A stretch of 64,000 bases of DNA from Vibrio tubiashii (GCF_028551255.1 NZ_CP117029.1:806001-870000); one strand, 5' to 3'; positions 1-7,887 are shown, counted from the first letter of the stretch. Numbers and translations are program-made. Notes: generated by a model from the letters alone, not told the origin.

Positions 1-145
1 TGCCTTGACGAAGGGCTTTTACTTCCCAGCCTTGAAGCTCCACACCTGCTTCGATTTCATCGTCGATGAAATACTCGTGGCGAGCTTTCTTATTGACAGC
101 GATGGTATTGCTACCCGCTTTTTGTTTAGATTTTTTCTTTGCCAT
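1..145 (-). CDS. smpB: SsrA-binding protein SmpB (N-terminal part, runs off the window)
   Basis: The minus-strand reading frame from the ATG at 145 encodes a lysine-rich start ([20 protein letters not shown]) followed by ARHEYFID and [13 protein letters not shown]. These are the conserved beginning of SmpB and its first beta-barrel strand. SmpB binds the tRNA-like domain of tmRNA and brings it to stalled ribosomes for trans-translation. Only about 48 of the usual 160 residues are inside the window; the rest lies to the left. It is divergent from ratA, and the smpB/ratA pairing is common in gammaproteobacteria. Recognition is by family memory and is secure despite truncation. Confidence 0.95.
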   Translation of the reverse strand, partial: MAKKKSKQKAGSNTIAVNKKARHEYFIDDEIEAGVELQGWEVKALRQG

Positions 146-263
146 AATGGCTGCATTATACGGCTAGGAGTTAAGTTAGGAAATCCCTTTATTTGCGCTG
201 AGTGCAAATAAAAGTAAAATTGCACCAAGCTTGAAGTTCAAGCAGATGTTACGAGGAGTCAAT

Positions 264-707
264 ATGAAGCAAGTTAGTCGTTCTGCTTTAGTGTCGTTTA
301 GTGCCCAGCAGATGTTCAATCTAGTGAACGACGTCGCGAGCTACCCTGAGTTTTTACCGGGTTGCTCTGGTTCGCGTGTGATTGAGTCGAGCTCGGATGC
401 GATGGTGGCTTCTGTTGATGTTGCAAAAGCAGGGATTAGCAAAACGTTTACCACGTCGAATGAGTTGGTTGATGGTGAGGCGATCCTGATGAATTTAGTC
501 GATGGGCCGTTTAAAACACTTAAAGGTGGATGGTTCTTTACTCCGCTTGATGAGCAGGCGTGTAAAGTTGAGCTTAAGCTTGAGTTTGAGTTTTCAAGCA
601 AGATGATTGAAATGGCGTTTGGTAAGGTTTTTAATGAACTGACCAGTAATATGGTCAACGCTTTTACGAAGCGCGCAAAACAGGTGTACCCAGCTTATGA
701 GTATTGA
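264..707 (+). CDS. ratA: RatA, START-domain coenzyme Q-binding/ribosome association protein
   Basis: This 147-residue protein of the COQ10/START family contains the family blocks [25 protein letters not shown] and [17 protein letters not shown]. In E. coli the protein was reported as a toxin blocking 70S ribosome association; COQ10 homologues bind ubiquinone. I start it at 264 because the frame has an upstream ATG at 231 without family similarity, whereas the ATG at 264 follows a GAGGAG ribosome-binding site at 253-258 and gives the usual N-terminus [10 protein letters not shown]. The end overlaps the start of rnfH by 11 bases, so the two are probably translationally coupled. Confidence 0.93.
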   Translation: MKQVSRSALVSFSAQQMFNLVNDVASYPEFLPGCSGSRVIESSSDAMVASVDVAKAGISKTFTTSNELVDGEAILMNLVDGPFKTLKGGWFFTPLDEQACKVELKLEFEFSSKMIEMAFGKVFNELTSNMVNAFTKRAKQVYPAYEY

Positions 708-1050
708 GTCTGAAATGATTCATGTTGAAGTCGTCTATGCTCTGCCGCAAGAGCAGCGTGTATTTACGTTAGTGGTTAATCAGTCAATGACCGTCGAAGA
801 GATCATTGCTCAGTCTGGTGTGCTTGAGTTATACCCTGAGATTGACCTAAAGAAGAATAAGGTCGGCGTATTTAGCCGTAATGTTAAGCTGGATGCTACG
901 ATCAATGATAAAGACCGCATCGAGATTTATCGTCCACTTCTAGCCGATCCAAAAGAGATCCGCCGCAAGCGAGCCGAGCAAGCCAAAGCCGCAGGCTCTG
1001 CCGATCCGGTCACGGGTGGTAAGAAAAATCCGTTGAGGAAGGAAGGCTAG
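697..1050 (+). CDS. rnfH: RnfH/RatB family protein (UPF0125)
   Basis: A 117-residue ubiquitin-like-fold protein of the RnfH family. Its pattern includes HVEVVYALP near the N-terminus, [15 protein letters not shown] in the middle and [21 protein letters not shown] near the end, all typical. The function is not firmly known; the name comes from association with rnf electron-transport clusters in some bacteria. It forms a two-gene operon with ratA, overlapping it by 11 bases, as in E. coli (ratAB). The tail after [14 protein letters not shown] is basic and variable. The downstream intergenic region is repeat-rich. Confidence 0.92.
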   Translation: MSIESEMIHVEVVYALPQEQRVFTLVVNQSMTVEEIIAQSGVLELYPEIDLKKNKVGVFSRNVKLDATINDKDRIEIYRPLLADPKEIRRKRAEQAKAAGSADPVTGGKKNPLRKEG

Positions 1051-1054
1051 ATAG

Positions 1055-1170
1055 AACGGGCTTCGCCCTATGGACCGCTCCGCTTTTAGATAACGGGATC
1101 GGACTTCGTCCTTCGAGAGGCTGGAACGCTTCGCTCCGAGAGCCGAGACCGGGCTGCGCCCTTTGAGAGG
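1055..1170 (+). repeat. Cluster of short hairpin modules (family H)
   Basis: This stretch holds GGGCTTCGCCC at 1058-1068, GGACTTCGTCC at 1101-1111, a GCTTCGC module near 1127-1134 and GGGCTGCGCCC at 1151-1161. Each is a 4-bp GC stem with a 3-base loop, joined by linkers such as TATGGA and TTCGAGAGG. The same modules recur at about 25.4, 30.1, 32.8, 53.9, 54.1 and 55.8 kb. No reading frame is supported. The cluster lies just upstream of the 103-bp element at 1189. Confidence 0.85.
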
Positions 1171-1188
1171 AATGCGGTGCTATATACC

Positions 1189-1291
1189 GTCATTCCCTAG
1201 ACTGACGAAGGAAGAAGTAGGGAATCTCCATACTTCATCGACTTGCTTTAAGAGATCCCCAACTCACTCATTCTTCGTTCTTGAGGATGAC
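1189..1291. repeat. 103-bp REPIN-like inverted element, copy A
   Basis: Two 40-bp halves, 1189-1228 and 1252-1291, face each other across a 23-bp spacer. The outer ends read GTCATTCC and GGATGAC. Each half is itself an imperfect palindrome: ATTCCCTA pairs with TAGGGAAT in the left half, and ATCCTCAA with TTGGGGAT (one mismatch) in the right half. Copies B (25554) and C (55844) have the same 40-23-40 geometry, and related halves bracket the GIY-YIG gene at 3901. It could also be read as a transcription terminator-like structure, but there is no T-tract. Confidence 0.88.
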
Positions 1292-1311
1292 AGCTTAATT
1301 TATTGAAATAA

Positions 1312-1340
1312 AAAGGGTTGACACAAAATGCCAACCCTTA
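1312..1340 (-). terminator. Rho-independent terminator of bamE
   Basis: On the minus strand the sequence forms a GGGTTG/CAACCC stem (plus-strand 1315-1337) followed by TTTTTATTTC. It is separated from the bamE stop by the heptamer array. A closely similar terminator lies behind rluF at 30221-30242. Confidence 0.8.
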
Positions 1341-1346
1341 AAACTT

Positions 1347-1443
1347 TTCTCGCTTCTCGCTTCTCGCTTCTCGCTTCTCGCTTCTCGCTTCTCGCTTCTC
1401 GCTTCTCGCTTCTCGCTTCTCGCTTCTCGCTTCTCGCTTCTCG
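1347..1443. repeat. Heptamer tandem array, 13 perfect units of CTTCTCG plus one partial
   Basis: Units of 7 bp (CTTCTCG on plus; CGAGAAG on minus) run without interruption from 1353 to 1443, preceded by a partial unit at 1347-1352. The array starts directly at the bamE stop codon and sits between that stop and the terminator. Arrays of this kind usually vary in copy number between strains. Confidence 0.95.
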
Positions 1444-1803
1444 CTAGTTAATACTCTCAAAAAAGTCTTTGCTTGGCGGGAAATCGCCGGCGACATTAAC
1501 GAGTTGACCTTCACCGTTGAAGTCAACGATTAGGTTTTTCTGAATTGAGTCGTTGTGACCTTCGGTATGGTGGTAGATGTAGTACCAAGTATCAGGATAA
1601 CCATTCTCTACGAGCATAGGTGAGCCCATTACATAACGGACTTGCTCTTTCGTCATACCAAACTTTAATTGCTCTACTGCAGATTGCTCTACGTAGTTGC
1701 CTTGGTTGATATCAATGCGGTATACCAACTTTTCTAATAGCGAGCAGCCTGTCAGCATTGTCATAGCGAGTGGTACAGCGATAAGCCACTTTTTTAATTG
1801 CAT
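1444..1803 (-). CDS. bamE: Outer-membrane assembly lipoprotein BamE (SmpA)
   Basis: A 119-residue lipoprotein with signal peptide [17 protein letters not shown] and lipobox LTGC. The mature part carries the BamE fold motifs [19 protein letters not shown] and VRYVMGSPM. BamE is a small accessory subunit of the BAM complex, which inserts beta-barrel proteins into the outer membrane. The frame opens upstream at 1833, but the ATG at 1803 begins a proper lipoprotein signal, so I use it. The stop codon TAG is directly followed by the heptamer array on the minus strand. It is transcribed in the same direction as recN, with about 170 bases between. Confidence 0.95.
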   Translation of the reverse strand: MQLKKWLIAVPLAMTMLTGCSLLEKLVYRIDINQGNYVEQSAVEQLKFGMTKEQVRYVMGSPMLVENGYPDTWYYIYHHTEGHNDSIQKNLIVDFNGEGQLVNVAGDFPPSKDFFESIN

Positions 1804-1977
1804 ACTTAAATTCTTGTAACTGATAAAAATCAAACTCAGCCGATAATAAACAAGCTAAGCGCTAAAGTAAAAAGCTGAGAGCATTTTGAATTGATTCAGA
1901 CCATGATTTTTGAATTTGGTTGCAAAGTCGAGTCAAAATTCTTCATTGAAAGGAACTTTGACTCGAAAAAGCGGGGA

Positions 1978-3642
1978 TTAAGCGGCGATAAGCAGCTCTT
2001 TAGCGTTGGCTAGCGTTGAATCAGTAATTTCACTTCCGCCTAGTAGTCGGGCTAACTCTGAAACGCGTTGTTCATTGTCTAAGCAGTGCATCTGAGTTTC
2101 AGTTTTACCTGCTTTGGTTTGTTTCGCGACAAACAGCTGTTGGTGACCACAGCCCGCTACCTGAGGAAGGTGAGTGACACACAGAACTTGAGTGGATTCG
2201 CCAAGTTTACGTAGCATTTTGCCAACCACAGCGGCTGTTGGACCACTGATACCCACATCGACTTCATCGAAGATCAGGCTAGGAGTATCGACTTTCTGCG
2301 CTGTGATCACTTGAATTGCCAGCGATATACGCGAAAGCTCACCACCAGAGGCAACTTTGGCAATAGGTTGCATTGGTTGCCCGGGGTTGGTTGAGACAAC
2401 AAAGCACACGGTGTCCATGCCAAGTGGGGACGGGTGAGTGCCTTCATTTGATACCTCAATACGGAACTGCGCTTTTTCCATACTAAGTTCGTGCATGCTA
2501 GCCGTGATCAACTTATTGAGTTCTTTGGCATAACGAATGCGCGATTTATGGAGCTTTTCTGACGTTGCTAGGAAGCGTTGATATTTGTTTTCTACTTCTT
2601 GTTCAAGTTCTTCCAGGCGTTCGTCCGAGCAATCAAGTGCTTCTATTTGACCGAGTAGATCTTGATGATGTTGGTAAAGTTCATCAGGCATAACATGATG
2701 TTTTCTCGCCATCGACATGACTTTAGAGAAACGCTCTTCCACGTAAGCCATACGTGCAGGATCGACATCGATGTTGTCCAAGTAATTACGAAGTTCACTA
2801 TTCGCTTCTTCAACTTGAATAATGGCTTCAGCAAGCATATTGGGTAACTCAGCCAACTTTTCATCTAACTCTGCGAGCTGGATTAAGGAGTGATTGGCCG
2901 ATTGCAAAATACCAAGCGCGTTAACTTCTTCACCTTCGTAAATAAGTTCGATGGCTTGTTGGCAGGTAGAGGCAAGTTCTCCACTGTTTGAGAGACGCTT
3001 GTGTTCTTGTTCGAGTTCTTCATATTCATCCTCGCCAAGAGAGAGTTCATTAAGCTCTTTAATTTGGTACTCAAGAAGTTGTTTCTGAGCTAGGTTTGCC
3101 GCACTGTTTTCTTTCAACTGCTTAAGGTTGTTGTCTGATTGTCGCCAAGATTGGTAGGCGTTGCGCGTGCTCTTAAGCTGGTTAGAGTGACCTGCATATT
3201 GATCCAACATTGCCATTTGGTACTCACTTTTCATCAATTGATGATGAGCATGCTGACCATGGATGTTGATTAACAGCTGCCCCAAAGTTTTTAATTGAGA
3301 AAGTGGAACAGGGCTACCGTTAATAAATGCACGAGAACGGCCTTCTTTACTGATGATGCGACGCAGAATACAGTCGCTCCCATCTAATAAGTCGTTGTCT
3401 TCTAGCCAGCGAGTGGCATTGATATTGTTCTCTAAAGAGAAAGCCGCGCTTACTTCAGTTTTCTCTTCACCTTGACGTACCATGCTGGCTTCCGCACGCC
3501 CGCCTAAACACAAACCGAGAGCGTCAATGGCGATGGATTTACCTGCGCCAGTTTCACCGGTAATGGTTGTCATTCCCTTGGATAGCTCTAGCTGTAGAGA
3601 CTTAACAATTGCAAAATTATTAACACTTAGATGAGCCAGCAT
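1978..3642 (-). CDS. recN: DNA repair protein RecN (SMC-like ATPase)
   Basis: A 554-residue SMC-family ATPase. The N-terminus has [16 protein letters not shown] and the Walker A motif GETGAGKS (about residues 29-36). A long coiled-coil middle (roughly 150-370, rich in E, Q, L and K) follows. The C-terminal half holds the signature VASGGELSR and the Walker B region [12 protein letters not shown]. RecN acts early in double-strand break repair, bringing DNA ends together. Length is normal. Two LexA boxes upstream show strong SOS control. The gene order recN-nadK-grpE is standard for vibrios, although a GIY-YIG element is inserted between recN and nadK here. Confidence 0.98.
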   Translation of the reverse strand: MLAHLSVNNFAIVKSLQLELSKGMTTITGETGAGKSIAIDALGLCLGGRAEASMVRQGEEKTEVSAAFSLENNINATRWLEDNDLLDGSDCILRRIISKEGRSRAFINGSPVPLSQLKTLGQLLINIHGQHAHHQLMKSEYQMAMLDQYAGHSNQLKSTRNAYQSWRQSDNNLKQLKENSAANLAQKQLLEYQIKELNELSLGEDEYEELEQEHKRLSNSGELASTCQQAIELIYEGEEVNALGILQSANHSLIQLAELDEKLAELPNMLAEAIIQVEEANSELRNYLDNIDVDPARMAYVEERFSKVMSMARKHHVMPDELYQHHQDLLGQIEALDCSDERLEELEQEVENKYQRFLATSEKLHKSRIRYAKELNKLITASMHELSMEKAQFRIEVSNEGTHPSPLGMDTVCFVVSTNPGQPMQPIAKVASGGELSRISLAIQVITAQKVDTPSLIFDEVDVGISGPTAAVVGKMLRKLGESTQVLCVTHLPQVAGCGHQQLFVAKQTKAGKTETQMHCLDNEQRVSELARLLGGSEITDSTLANAKELLIAA

Positions 3643-3668
3643 TTTGTTGTACCTGTTTAAATGAACAA

Positions 3669-3688
3669 TACTGTATAAGAAAACAGTA
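3669..3688 (-). promoter_or_regulatory. LexA (SOS) box 1 upstream of recN
   Basis: TACTGTATAAGAAAACAGTA matches the gammaproteobacterial LexA core CTGT-N8-ACAG exactly and has the flanking TA...TA. It lies 27 bases upstream of the recN start. Confidence 0.9.
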
Positions 3689-3690
3689 TA

Positions 3691-3710
3691 TACTGTTTCT
3701 TTATACAGTA
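3691..3710 (-). promoter_or_regulatory. LexA (SOS) box 2 upstream of recN
   Basis: TACTGTTTCTTTATACAGTA is a second perfect CTGT-N8-ACAG site. Its centre is 22 bp, about two helical turns, from box 1. Double sites are known upstream of recN in E. coli and indicate tight repression. Confidence 0.9.
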
Positions 3711-3766
3711 AAGATTGTATTGAGAATTTTTTGATGGGGATCTAAACCTTGCTGGACGAGTTTATT

Positions 3767-4225
3767 GTCATTCCATAGAGCGACGAAGGAGAGAGTAGGG
3801 AATCTCGTAACAGCTTGGCCTAATAGTTCTTTTTTCAAACTTTTTATTCAGAGAACCCATCTACTATTGGTGCTGTATGGGGGAGGTATAAGGAGTTAAT
3901 GTGAAACAACCTGCCGTATACATAATGGCTAACCAGTCTGGTAGCTGTTTGTACATTGGTGTTACTAGTAATCTAAAAGCGCGGGTATGGCAGCACAAAA
4001 ATGGCAGTGTGGATGGATTTAGCAAGCGGTATAACATTAATCGATTAGTTCACTATGAGCTTTATCTTGATATCAAAGACGCCATAGTGAGAGAGAAACA
4101 GATGAAAAAGTGGAAGCGAGAATGGAAAGAGAGATTAATCAACGAAACCAATCGTCGTTGGGCTGACTTATACGACTTTCTTTGAGAGATTCCTGACTCT
4201 GTCGTTCCTCCATCTCAGGAATGAC
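3767..4225 (+). mobile_element. Candidate mobile unit: GIY-YIG nuclease gene bracketed by inverted 40-bp REP-like halves
   Basis: The left half (3767-3806) starts GTCATTCC and ends GGAATCTC. The right half (4186-4225) is its inverted counterpart, starting GAGATTCC and ending GGAATGAC. Both are 40 bp and correspond position for position to the halves of the 103-bp elements at 1189, 25554 and 55844. The right half is a perfect stem (ATTCCTGA with TCAGGAAT); the left has one mismatch. Between them lie a 94-bp leader and the GIY-YIG gene, whose stop codon ends at 4185, directly against the right half. Mobility is inferred from this architecture only. Confidence 0.7.
3901..4185 (+). CDS. Small GIY-YIG endonuclease-like protein (COG2827/YhbQ-like)
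   Basis: This 94-residue protein consists of one GIY-YIG domain. The paired motif is AVYIM (residues 5-9) and LYIGVT (about 18-23). The catalytic arginine is in LKARVWQHK, and the conserved glutamate is in IVREKQMKKWKREWK, followed by RLINETN and WADLYDF. This subfamily is widespread in Proteobacteria as stand-alone ORFs; its biological role is unclear, but the fold makes single-strand nicks or breaks in related enzymes. The start is GTG, 5 bases after AGGAG (3891-3895). The gene is enclosed by inverted repeat halves (see 3767-4225), which suggests it may act on those repeats. It interrupts the usual recN-nadK spacing. Confidence 0.88.
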   Translation: MKQPAVYIMANQSGSCLYIGVTSNLKARVWQHKNGSVDGFSKRYNINRLVHYELYLDIKDAIVREKQMKKWKREWKERLINETNRRWADLYDFL

Positions 4226-4264
4226 AGAACGTTGTATCTTGTCCTGTCATTACTTATTAAGCTC

Positions 4265-5149
4265 TTAAAACAACCGACTCGACCAGCCCAACTTGTTTCT
4301 TAAAACATGGTAGTAGCTGTAATCTTTCGGGTGGATCAGCTTAAGCACATTCGGGCTTTGGTAGATGTGGACTTCATCCCCCGGCGAAACTGGTAATGAT
4401 ACTTGGCCGTCACAGCCCACTTCTTGCATTCCGCGGTTATCTGGAGAAACGACAAGCTTAATGTGGCGCGCGCTATCGACCACAAGTGGGCGGCTAGATA
4501 GGGTATGCGGGAACATAGGCACCAGTGAAATGGCATTCAAACTTGGCGACAGAATAGGGCCTCCACCAGAGAGTGAGTAGGCGGTTGAGCCGGTTGGCGT
4601 AGATACAATGAGACCATCCGCACGCAAAGAGAACGCGAAGCTATCATCGATGTAAACTTCGAACTCAATCATATGGGCGACTTGCCCAGGGTGAAGCACC
4701 GCTTCGTTTAGCGCGGCATTGTGGCTCTTAACTTGCCCATGTCGATGCACTTCTGCTTCTAGCAAAAAGCGCTCTTCTTCGATGAACTCGCCGTTCAGTA
4801 CGGCTGATAAGGCTGTTTGGAAATCTTCTGGGTTTAGGTCGGTAAGGAAACCTAAGTTACCTCTGTTTACACCTATGACTGAAATATCAAAGCGAGAGAG
4901 GACACGAGCAGCGCCTAGCATGTTGCCATCACCACCCACGACGATCGCTAGGTCGGCAATACGACCAAGTTGAATCAGACTAGCGAAATCGTCACTAGGA
5001 ATATCATCTAAGATTTCACTCAATCGATCGTCGATATACACTTTATAACCTTCGCTTTGAAGCCAGGTATATAGCTCTCTATGAGTCGCTATAGCTTGCT
5101 GATCTCTTGGTTTACCAATGATGGCGATCACTTCAAAAGGTTTTTTCAT
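4265..5149 (-). CDS. nadK: NAD kinase
   Basis: A 294-residue ATP-NAD kinase producing NADP+. The N-terminal half carries the diagnostic VVGGDGNML motif (about residues 70-78) and [11 protein letters not shown]. The C-terminal half has the NAD-binding block [25 protein letters not shown]. Length and order match E. coli NadK (292 aa). The start [14 protein letters not shown] is the family start. It is transcribed divergently from grpE, so the grpE heat-shock promoter and the nadK promoter share about 140 bases. A repeat half ends 39 bases beyond its stop. Confidence 0.97.
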   Translation of the reverse strand: MKKPFEVIAIIGKPRDQQAIATHRELYTWLQSEGYKVYIDDRLSEILDDIPSDDFASLIQLGRIADLAIVVGGDGNMLGAARVLSRFDISVIGVNRGNLGFLTDLNPEDFQTALSAVLNGEFIEEERFLLEAEVHRHGQVKSHNAALNEAVLHPGQVAHMIEFEVYIDDSFAFSLRADGLIVSTPTGSTAYSLSGGGPILSPSLNAISLVPMFPHTLSSRPLVVDSARHIKLVVSPDNRGMQEVGCDGQVSLPVSPGDEVHIYQSPNVLKLIHPKDYSYYHVLRNKLGWSSRLF

Positions 5150-5170
5150 AGGTTTTCCGCACCAAATAGG

Positions 5171-5198
5171 CTTGATTCGACAATCTTCATCCCCATAA
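5171..5198 (+). promoter_or_regulatory. Sigma-32 heat-shock promoter of grpE
   Basis: CTTGAT (5171-5176), 14 bases, then CCCCATAA (5191-5198) fits the sigma-32 consensus CTTGAA-N13-15-CCCCATNT closely. It lies about 95 bases upstream of the grpE start. Confidence 0.85.
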
Positions 5199-5293
5199 TA
5201 ATGGCAAGTTAGCTATTTATGCGAATTTTTGTGTATCCCAATACGATAAACGTGATGTGTTGGGGACCAATAAAGTTGAATTCTGGAGATATC

Positions 5294-5890
5294 ATGAGCA
5301 ACGAAGAAAACAAAGTTACAGAAGAAGAGCTGGATCAAATCATCGAAGAAGCAGAGAAAGTAGAAGCAGCTGCTCAAGAAGTTGAAGCAGAGCTTGAAGA
5401 GATTGGTGATGAGAAAGACGCTAAGATTGCTCAACTAGAAGCAGCGCTACTAACAAGTGAAGCGAAAATTCAGGAACAGCAAGATGGTGTGCTACGTGCG
5501 AAGGCTGAAGTTGAAAACATGCGTCGCCGTACTGAAACTGAGATCGATAAAGCGCGTAAATACGCTCTAAACAAGTTTGCGGAAGAACTGTTGCCAGTTA
5601 TCGATAACTTAGAGCGAGCAATTCAAGCCGCTGACACTGAAAACGAAGTGGTTAAGCCACTGCTTGAAGGTGTGGAACTGACGCACAAAACGTTTGTAGA
5701 CACGGTTTCTAAGTTTGGTCTAAAAGAGATCAACCCTGAAGGTGAAGTGTTTAACCCAGAAATGCACCAAGCGATGTCTATCCAAGAAAGCCCAGACCAC
5801 GAAGCTAATACGGTTATGTTTGTTATGCAGAAAGGTTACGAGCTTAACGGTCGCGTGATTCGCCCTGCAATGGTAATGGTTGCTAAATAA
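5294..5890 (+). CDS. grpE: GrpE, nucleotide exchange factor of DnaK
   Basis: A 198-residue GrpE: an acidic N-terminal coiled coil (residues about 1-80, rich in E, A, K), then [13 protein letters not shown], then the C-terminal beta domain with [21 protein letters not shown] and [16 protein letters not shown]. GrpE releases ADP from DnaK and acts as a thermosensor through its long helices. The open frame begins at 5219, but the ATG at 5294 after CTGGAGAT is the family start. A sigma-32 promoter precedes it and a strong terminator follows. Its partners dnaK and dnaJ lie 2.3 kb downstream, separated by a transporter and a small four-helix gene. Confidence 0.97.
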   Translation: MSNEENKVTEEELDQIIEEAEKVEAAAQEVEAELEEIGDEKDAKIAQLEAALLTSEAKIQEQQDGVLRAKAEVENMRRRTETEIDKARKYALNKFAEELLPVIDNLERAIQAADTENEVVKPLLEGVELTHKTFVDTVSKFGLKEINPEGEVFNPEMHQAMSIQESPDHEANTVMFVMQKGYELNGRVIRPAMVMVAK

Positions 5891-5916
5891 TTTTCACACT
5901 TAACGTGTTTTAAACA

Positions 5917-5944
5917 GAAGAGAGGCTTAGGCCTCTCTTTTTTT
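5917..5944 (+). terminator. Terminator after grpE
   Basis: AGAGAGGC pairs with GCCTCTCT around a TTAG loop and is followed by a run of seven T. Confidence 0.92.
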
Positions 5945-6174
5945 ATCCTCTCAGACCAGTTGTGTTATTTCTCAATAAATAATTGATTTGGTGAATTATT
6001 CTTAGTATGAAGTTTAACCGAAAATTAATTTCTGATTTGAAACTTGTAACATTATCGTAAACAAAGTCTTTATTTTGTAACCTTTGTGTGTATTATGTGC
6101 GAACTCTGTCGGGAAAACTGGCGGAATAAACTATAAAACCATAAATTAAAAACACAACATTCTGGAGATGAATG

Positions 6175-7452
6175 ATGGATAAATCGCTTTCAAGCAAGAT
6201 TTTTGTAGGCTTGTTTGCTGGTCTACTGATCGGTACTGCGATCCAGTACTTATTTAGCGGGATTGCAATCTTTGATACTTACCTTCTAGGCGCTGCTGAA
6301 GGCGCGGGCGGTATGTTTGTATCACTGATCAAGTTACTTGTTGTACCTTTGGTATACGTTTCAATCGTATGTGGTATTGTTGACCTGAAAGACATCACTG
6401 CCTTTGGTCGTCTTGGTGGTAAAACCTTTGCTCTATACATTATTAACACCATCATCGCGATTACTGCGGCGCTTACAGTTGGTATGATTTTCCAACCAGG
6501 TGCTGACGCGAACCTAGCAGGTACGATTTCAGAAACGGTTAAACTCACAACAACTGAAACACCTGATATCTTCTCACTAGTGGTTAACATTGTACCAAGC
6601 AACCCTGTTCAAGCGTTTGCTAATGGTGACATGCTACAAATCATCTTCATGGCAATCCTGACAGGTCTTGCTATTCAAGCTCTTGATTCACGCGGTGGTC
6701 CGGCTATTCGCACATTCAAGATGGCAAACGAAATCATGATGAAGCTAGTTGGTCTAGTAATGAGCCTTGCTCCATACGGCGTATTTGCGCTGATGATTCA
6801 GCTAGGTGCAACGTTAGACGCGAACACGCTAATGTCTGTAGCAGGCTATGTAGCGCTTGTTGTGGCAATGCTAGTGTTCTGGATCTTCTTCTTCTACCCA
6901 ATGGCAGTAGGCATTGCGACAGGTACTTCTCCAAAGACGTTCCTACGTGCAACTCGTGAGCAGATCTTATTCTCTCTATCTACAGCAAGCTCGAACGCGA
7001 CGATCCCTGTAACAATGCGTACTCTGACTGAGAAGCTACACGTTTCAAAATCAGTAGCCGGTTTTGGTGTACCACTAGGTGCAACCATGAACATGTCTGG
7101 TGTGTCTATCTACATCGCACTTGCAACTATCTTCGTAGCAAACGCATTTGGTCAGCCAATCAACACTGCTGATGTGTTCACTCTAGGTCTTACTATCCTA
7201 CTTCTGTCAATCGGTGCTGGTGGTGTTCCTGGCGGTGGCGTTGTAATGGTTGGTGTTCTTCTTCACCAACTAGGTCTTCCACCAGAAGGTCTAGCAATCA
7301 TCGCAGCAGTTGACCGTATCAATGATATGTTCTGTACATCTTCTAACGTAGTGGGCGATACAGCAGTAAACACTATCGTTGCTAAAACGGAAGGTGAAAT
7401 CGGCAAACAAGAAGCAGAAGTAGAAGCGAAACCTGCTCAAGCGAATGCTTAA
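6175..7452 (+). CDS. DAACS-family amino acid/dicarboxylate:cation symporter
   Basis: A 425-residue inner-membrane transporter of the glutamate transporter fold (8 TM helices plus two hairpins). Visible blocks are the HP1 serine-rich loop SLSTASSNATIPVTM, the TM7 sodium motif NMSG (within GATMNMSGVSIYI; GltPh has NMDG), and the HP2/TM8 region with GVPGGGVVMV and DRINDMFCTSSNVVGD. Aligned with GltPh, the TM8 arginine (R397) that reads the substrate side-chain carboxylate is replaced by cysteine. This suggests a neutral amino acid rather than glutamate/aspartate. ATGs at 6172 and 6175 overlap; 6175 has better spacing from CTGGAG. The exact substrate is unknown. It has its own terminator and lies between grpE and dnaK. 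Confidence 0.9.
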   Translation: MDKSLSSKIFVGLFAGLLIGTAIQYLFSGIAIFDTYLLGAAEGAGGMFVSLIKLLVVPLVYVSIVCGIVDLKDITAFGRLGGKTFALYIINTIIAITAALTVGMIFQPGADANLAGTISETVKLTTTETPDIFSLVVNIVPSNPVQAFANGDMLQIIFMAILTGLAIQALDSRGGPAIRTFKMANEIMMKLVGLVMSLAPYGVFALMIQLGATLDANTLMSVAGYVALVVAMLVFWIFFFYPMAVGIATGTSPKTFLRATREQILFSLSTASSNATIPVTMRTLTEKLHVSKSVAGFGVPLGATMNMSGVSIYIALATIFVANAFGQPINTADVFTLGLTILLLSIGAGGVPGGGVVMVGVLLHQLGLPPEGLAIIAAVDRINDMFCTSSNVVGDTAVNTIVAKTEGEIGKQEAEVEAKPAQANA

Positions 7453-7473
7453 TCAATAAAGTGTCGGAATTTG

Positions 7474-7500
7474 AAAGCGAGCCATAGGGTTCGCTTTTTT
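7474..7500 (+). terminator. Terminator after the DAACS symporter
   Basis: AAGCGA pairs with TCGCTT around a short imperfect middle and is followed by six T. Confidence 0.75.
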
Positions 7501-7542
7501 GATCTAAGATTCGAGAAGCTAGAGGTAAGAATCGAGACGTTA

Positions 7543-7887
7543 CTAGCTCGACCTGTGCTTTATGATCAAAGCTCCTAAAATACGTGCAATATCATCGCAA
7601 ACATTGCACAACTCATCACATTGGTTTGAATGAAGATAATTTAGGGCAGACGCAAGTAGCAATTGGGTTTTGAGTTCTCCCACAGAACCTTTGGCTACAT
7701 TCAGGAAGTATGCCGTTTCTTTCCCACTTGTTCTTTCTACACCTTCAGCGATATTGCTGGGAATAGATATGCTGGAACGCCTTATTTGGTCACGAAAAGA
7801 GTAATCTTGAATATGTTGTACTGAAAGATACGTTTTCTTACAGAGTTCGAAACTTGTTTTCCAGACTTTTAGTTTTTCGTATTTCAC
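7543..7887 (-). CDS. Four-helix bundle protein (S23/IVS-encoded protein family)
   Basis: A 114-residue helical protein of the TIGR02436/S23 family. Family signatures are YEKLKVWKTSFELCKKTY at the N-terminus, DQIRRSSISIPSNIAEGVER in the middle and FLNVAKGSVGELKTQL after it. The family was first found inside 23S rRNA intervening sequences and is related in fold to the Avd accessory protein of diversity-generating retroelements; its cellular job is unknown. Here it is a stand-alone gene, with no rRNA or reverse transcriptase nearby. The start is GTG at 7887, preceded by AGGA. It faces opposite to dnaK and is flanked by a heptamer array on its upstream side and degenerate CGAG repeats on its downstream side (about 7508-7535). 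Confidence 0.85.
   Translation of the reverse strand: MKYEKLKVWKTSFELCKKTYLSVQHIQDYSFRDQIRRSSISIPSNIAEGVERTSGKETAYFLNVAKGSVGELKTQLLLASALNYLHSNQCDELCNVCDDIARILGALIIKHRSS

Noticed and set aside
1..145. tmRNA (ssrA) next to smpB
   Set aside because: ssrA is often near smpB in vibrios, but only the first part of smpB is in the window and no tmRNA sequence is present.
1338..1526. ORF with SEKREAR peptide repeats across the heptamer array
   Set aside because: It is a by-product of a 7-bp repeat, overlaps bamE on the same strand in another frame and has no ribosome-binding site.
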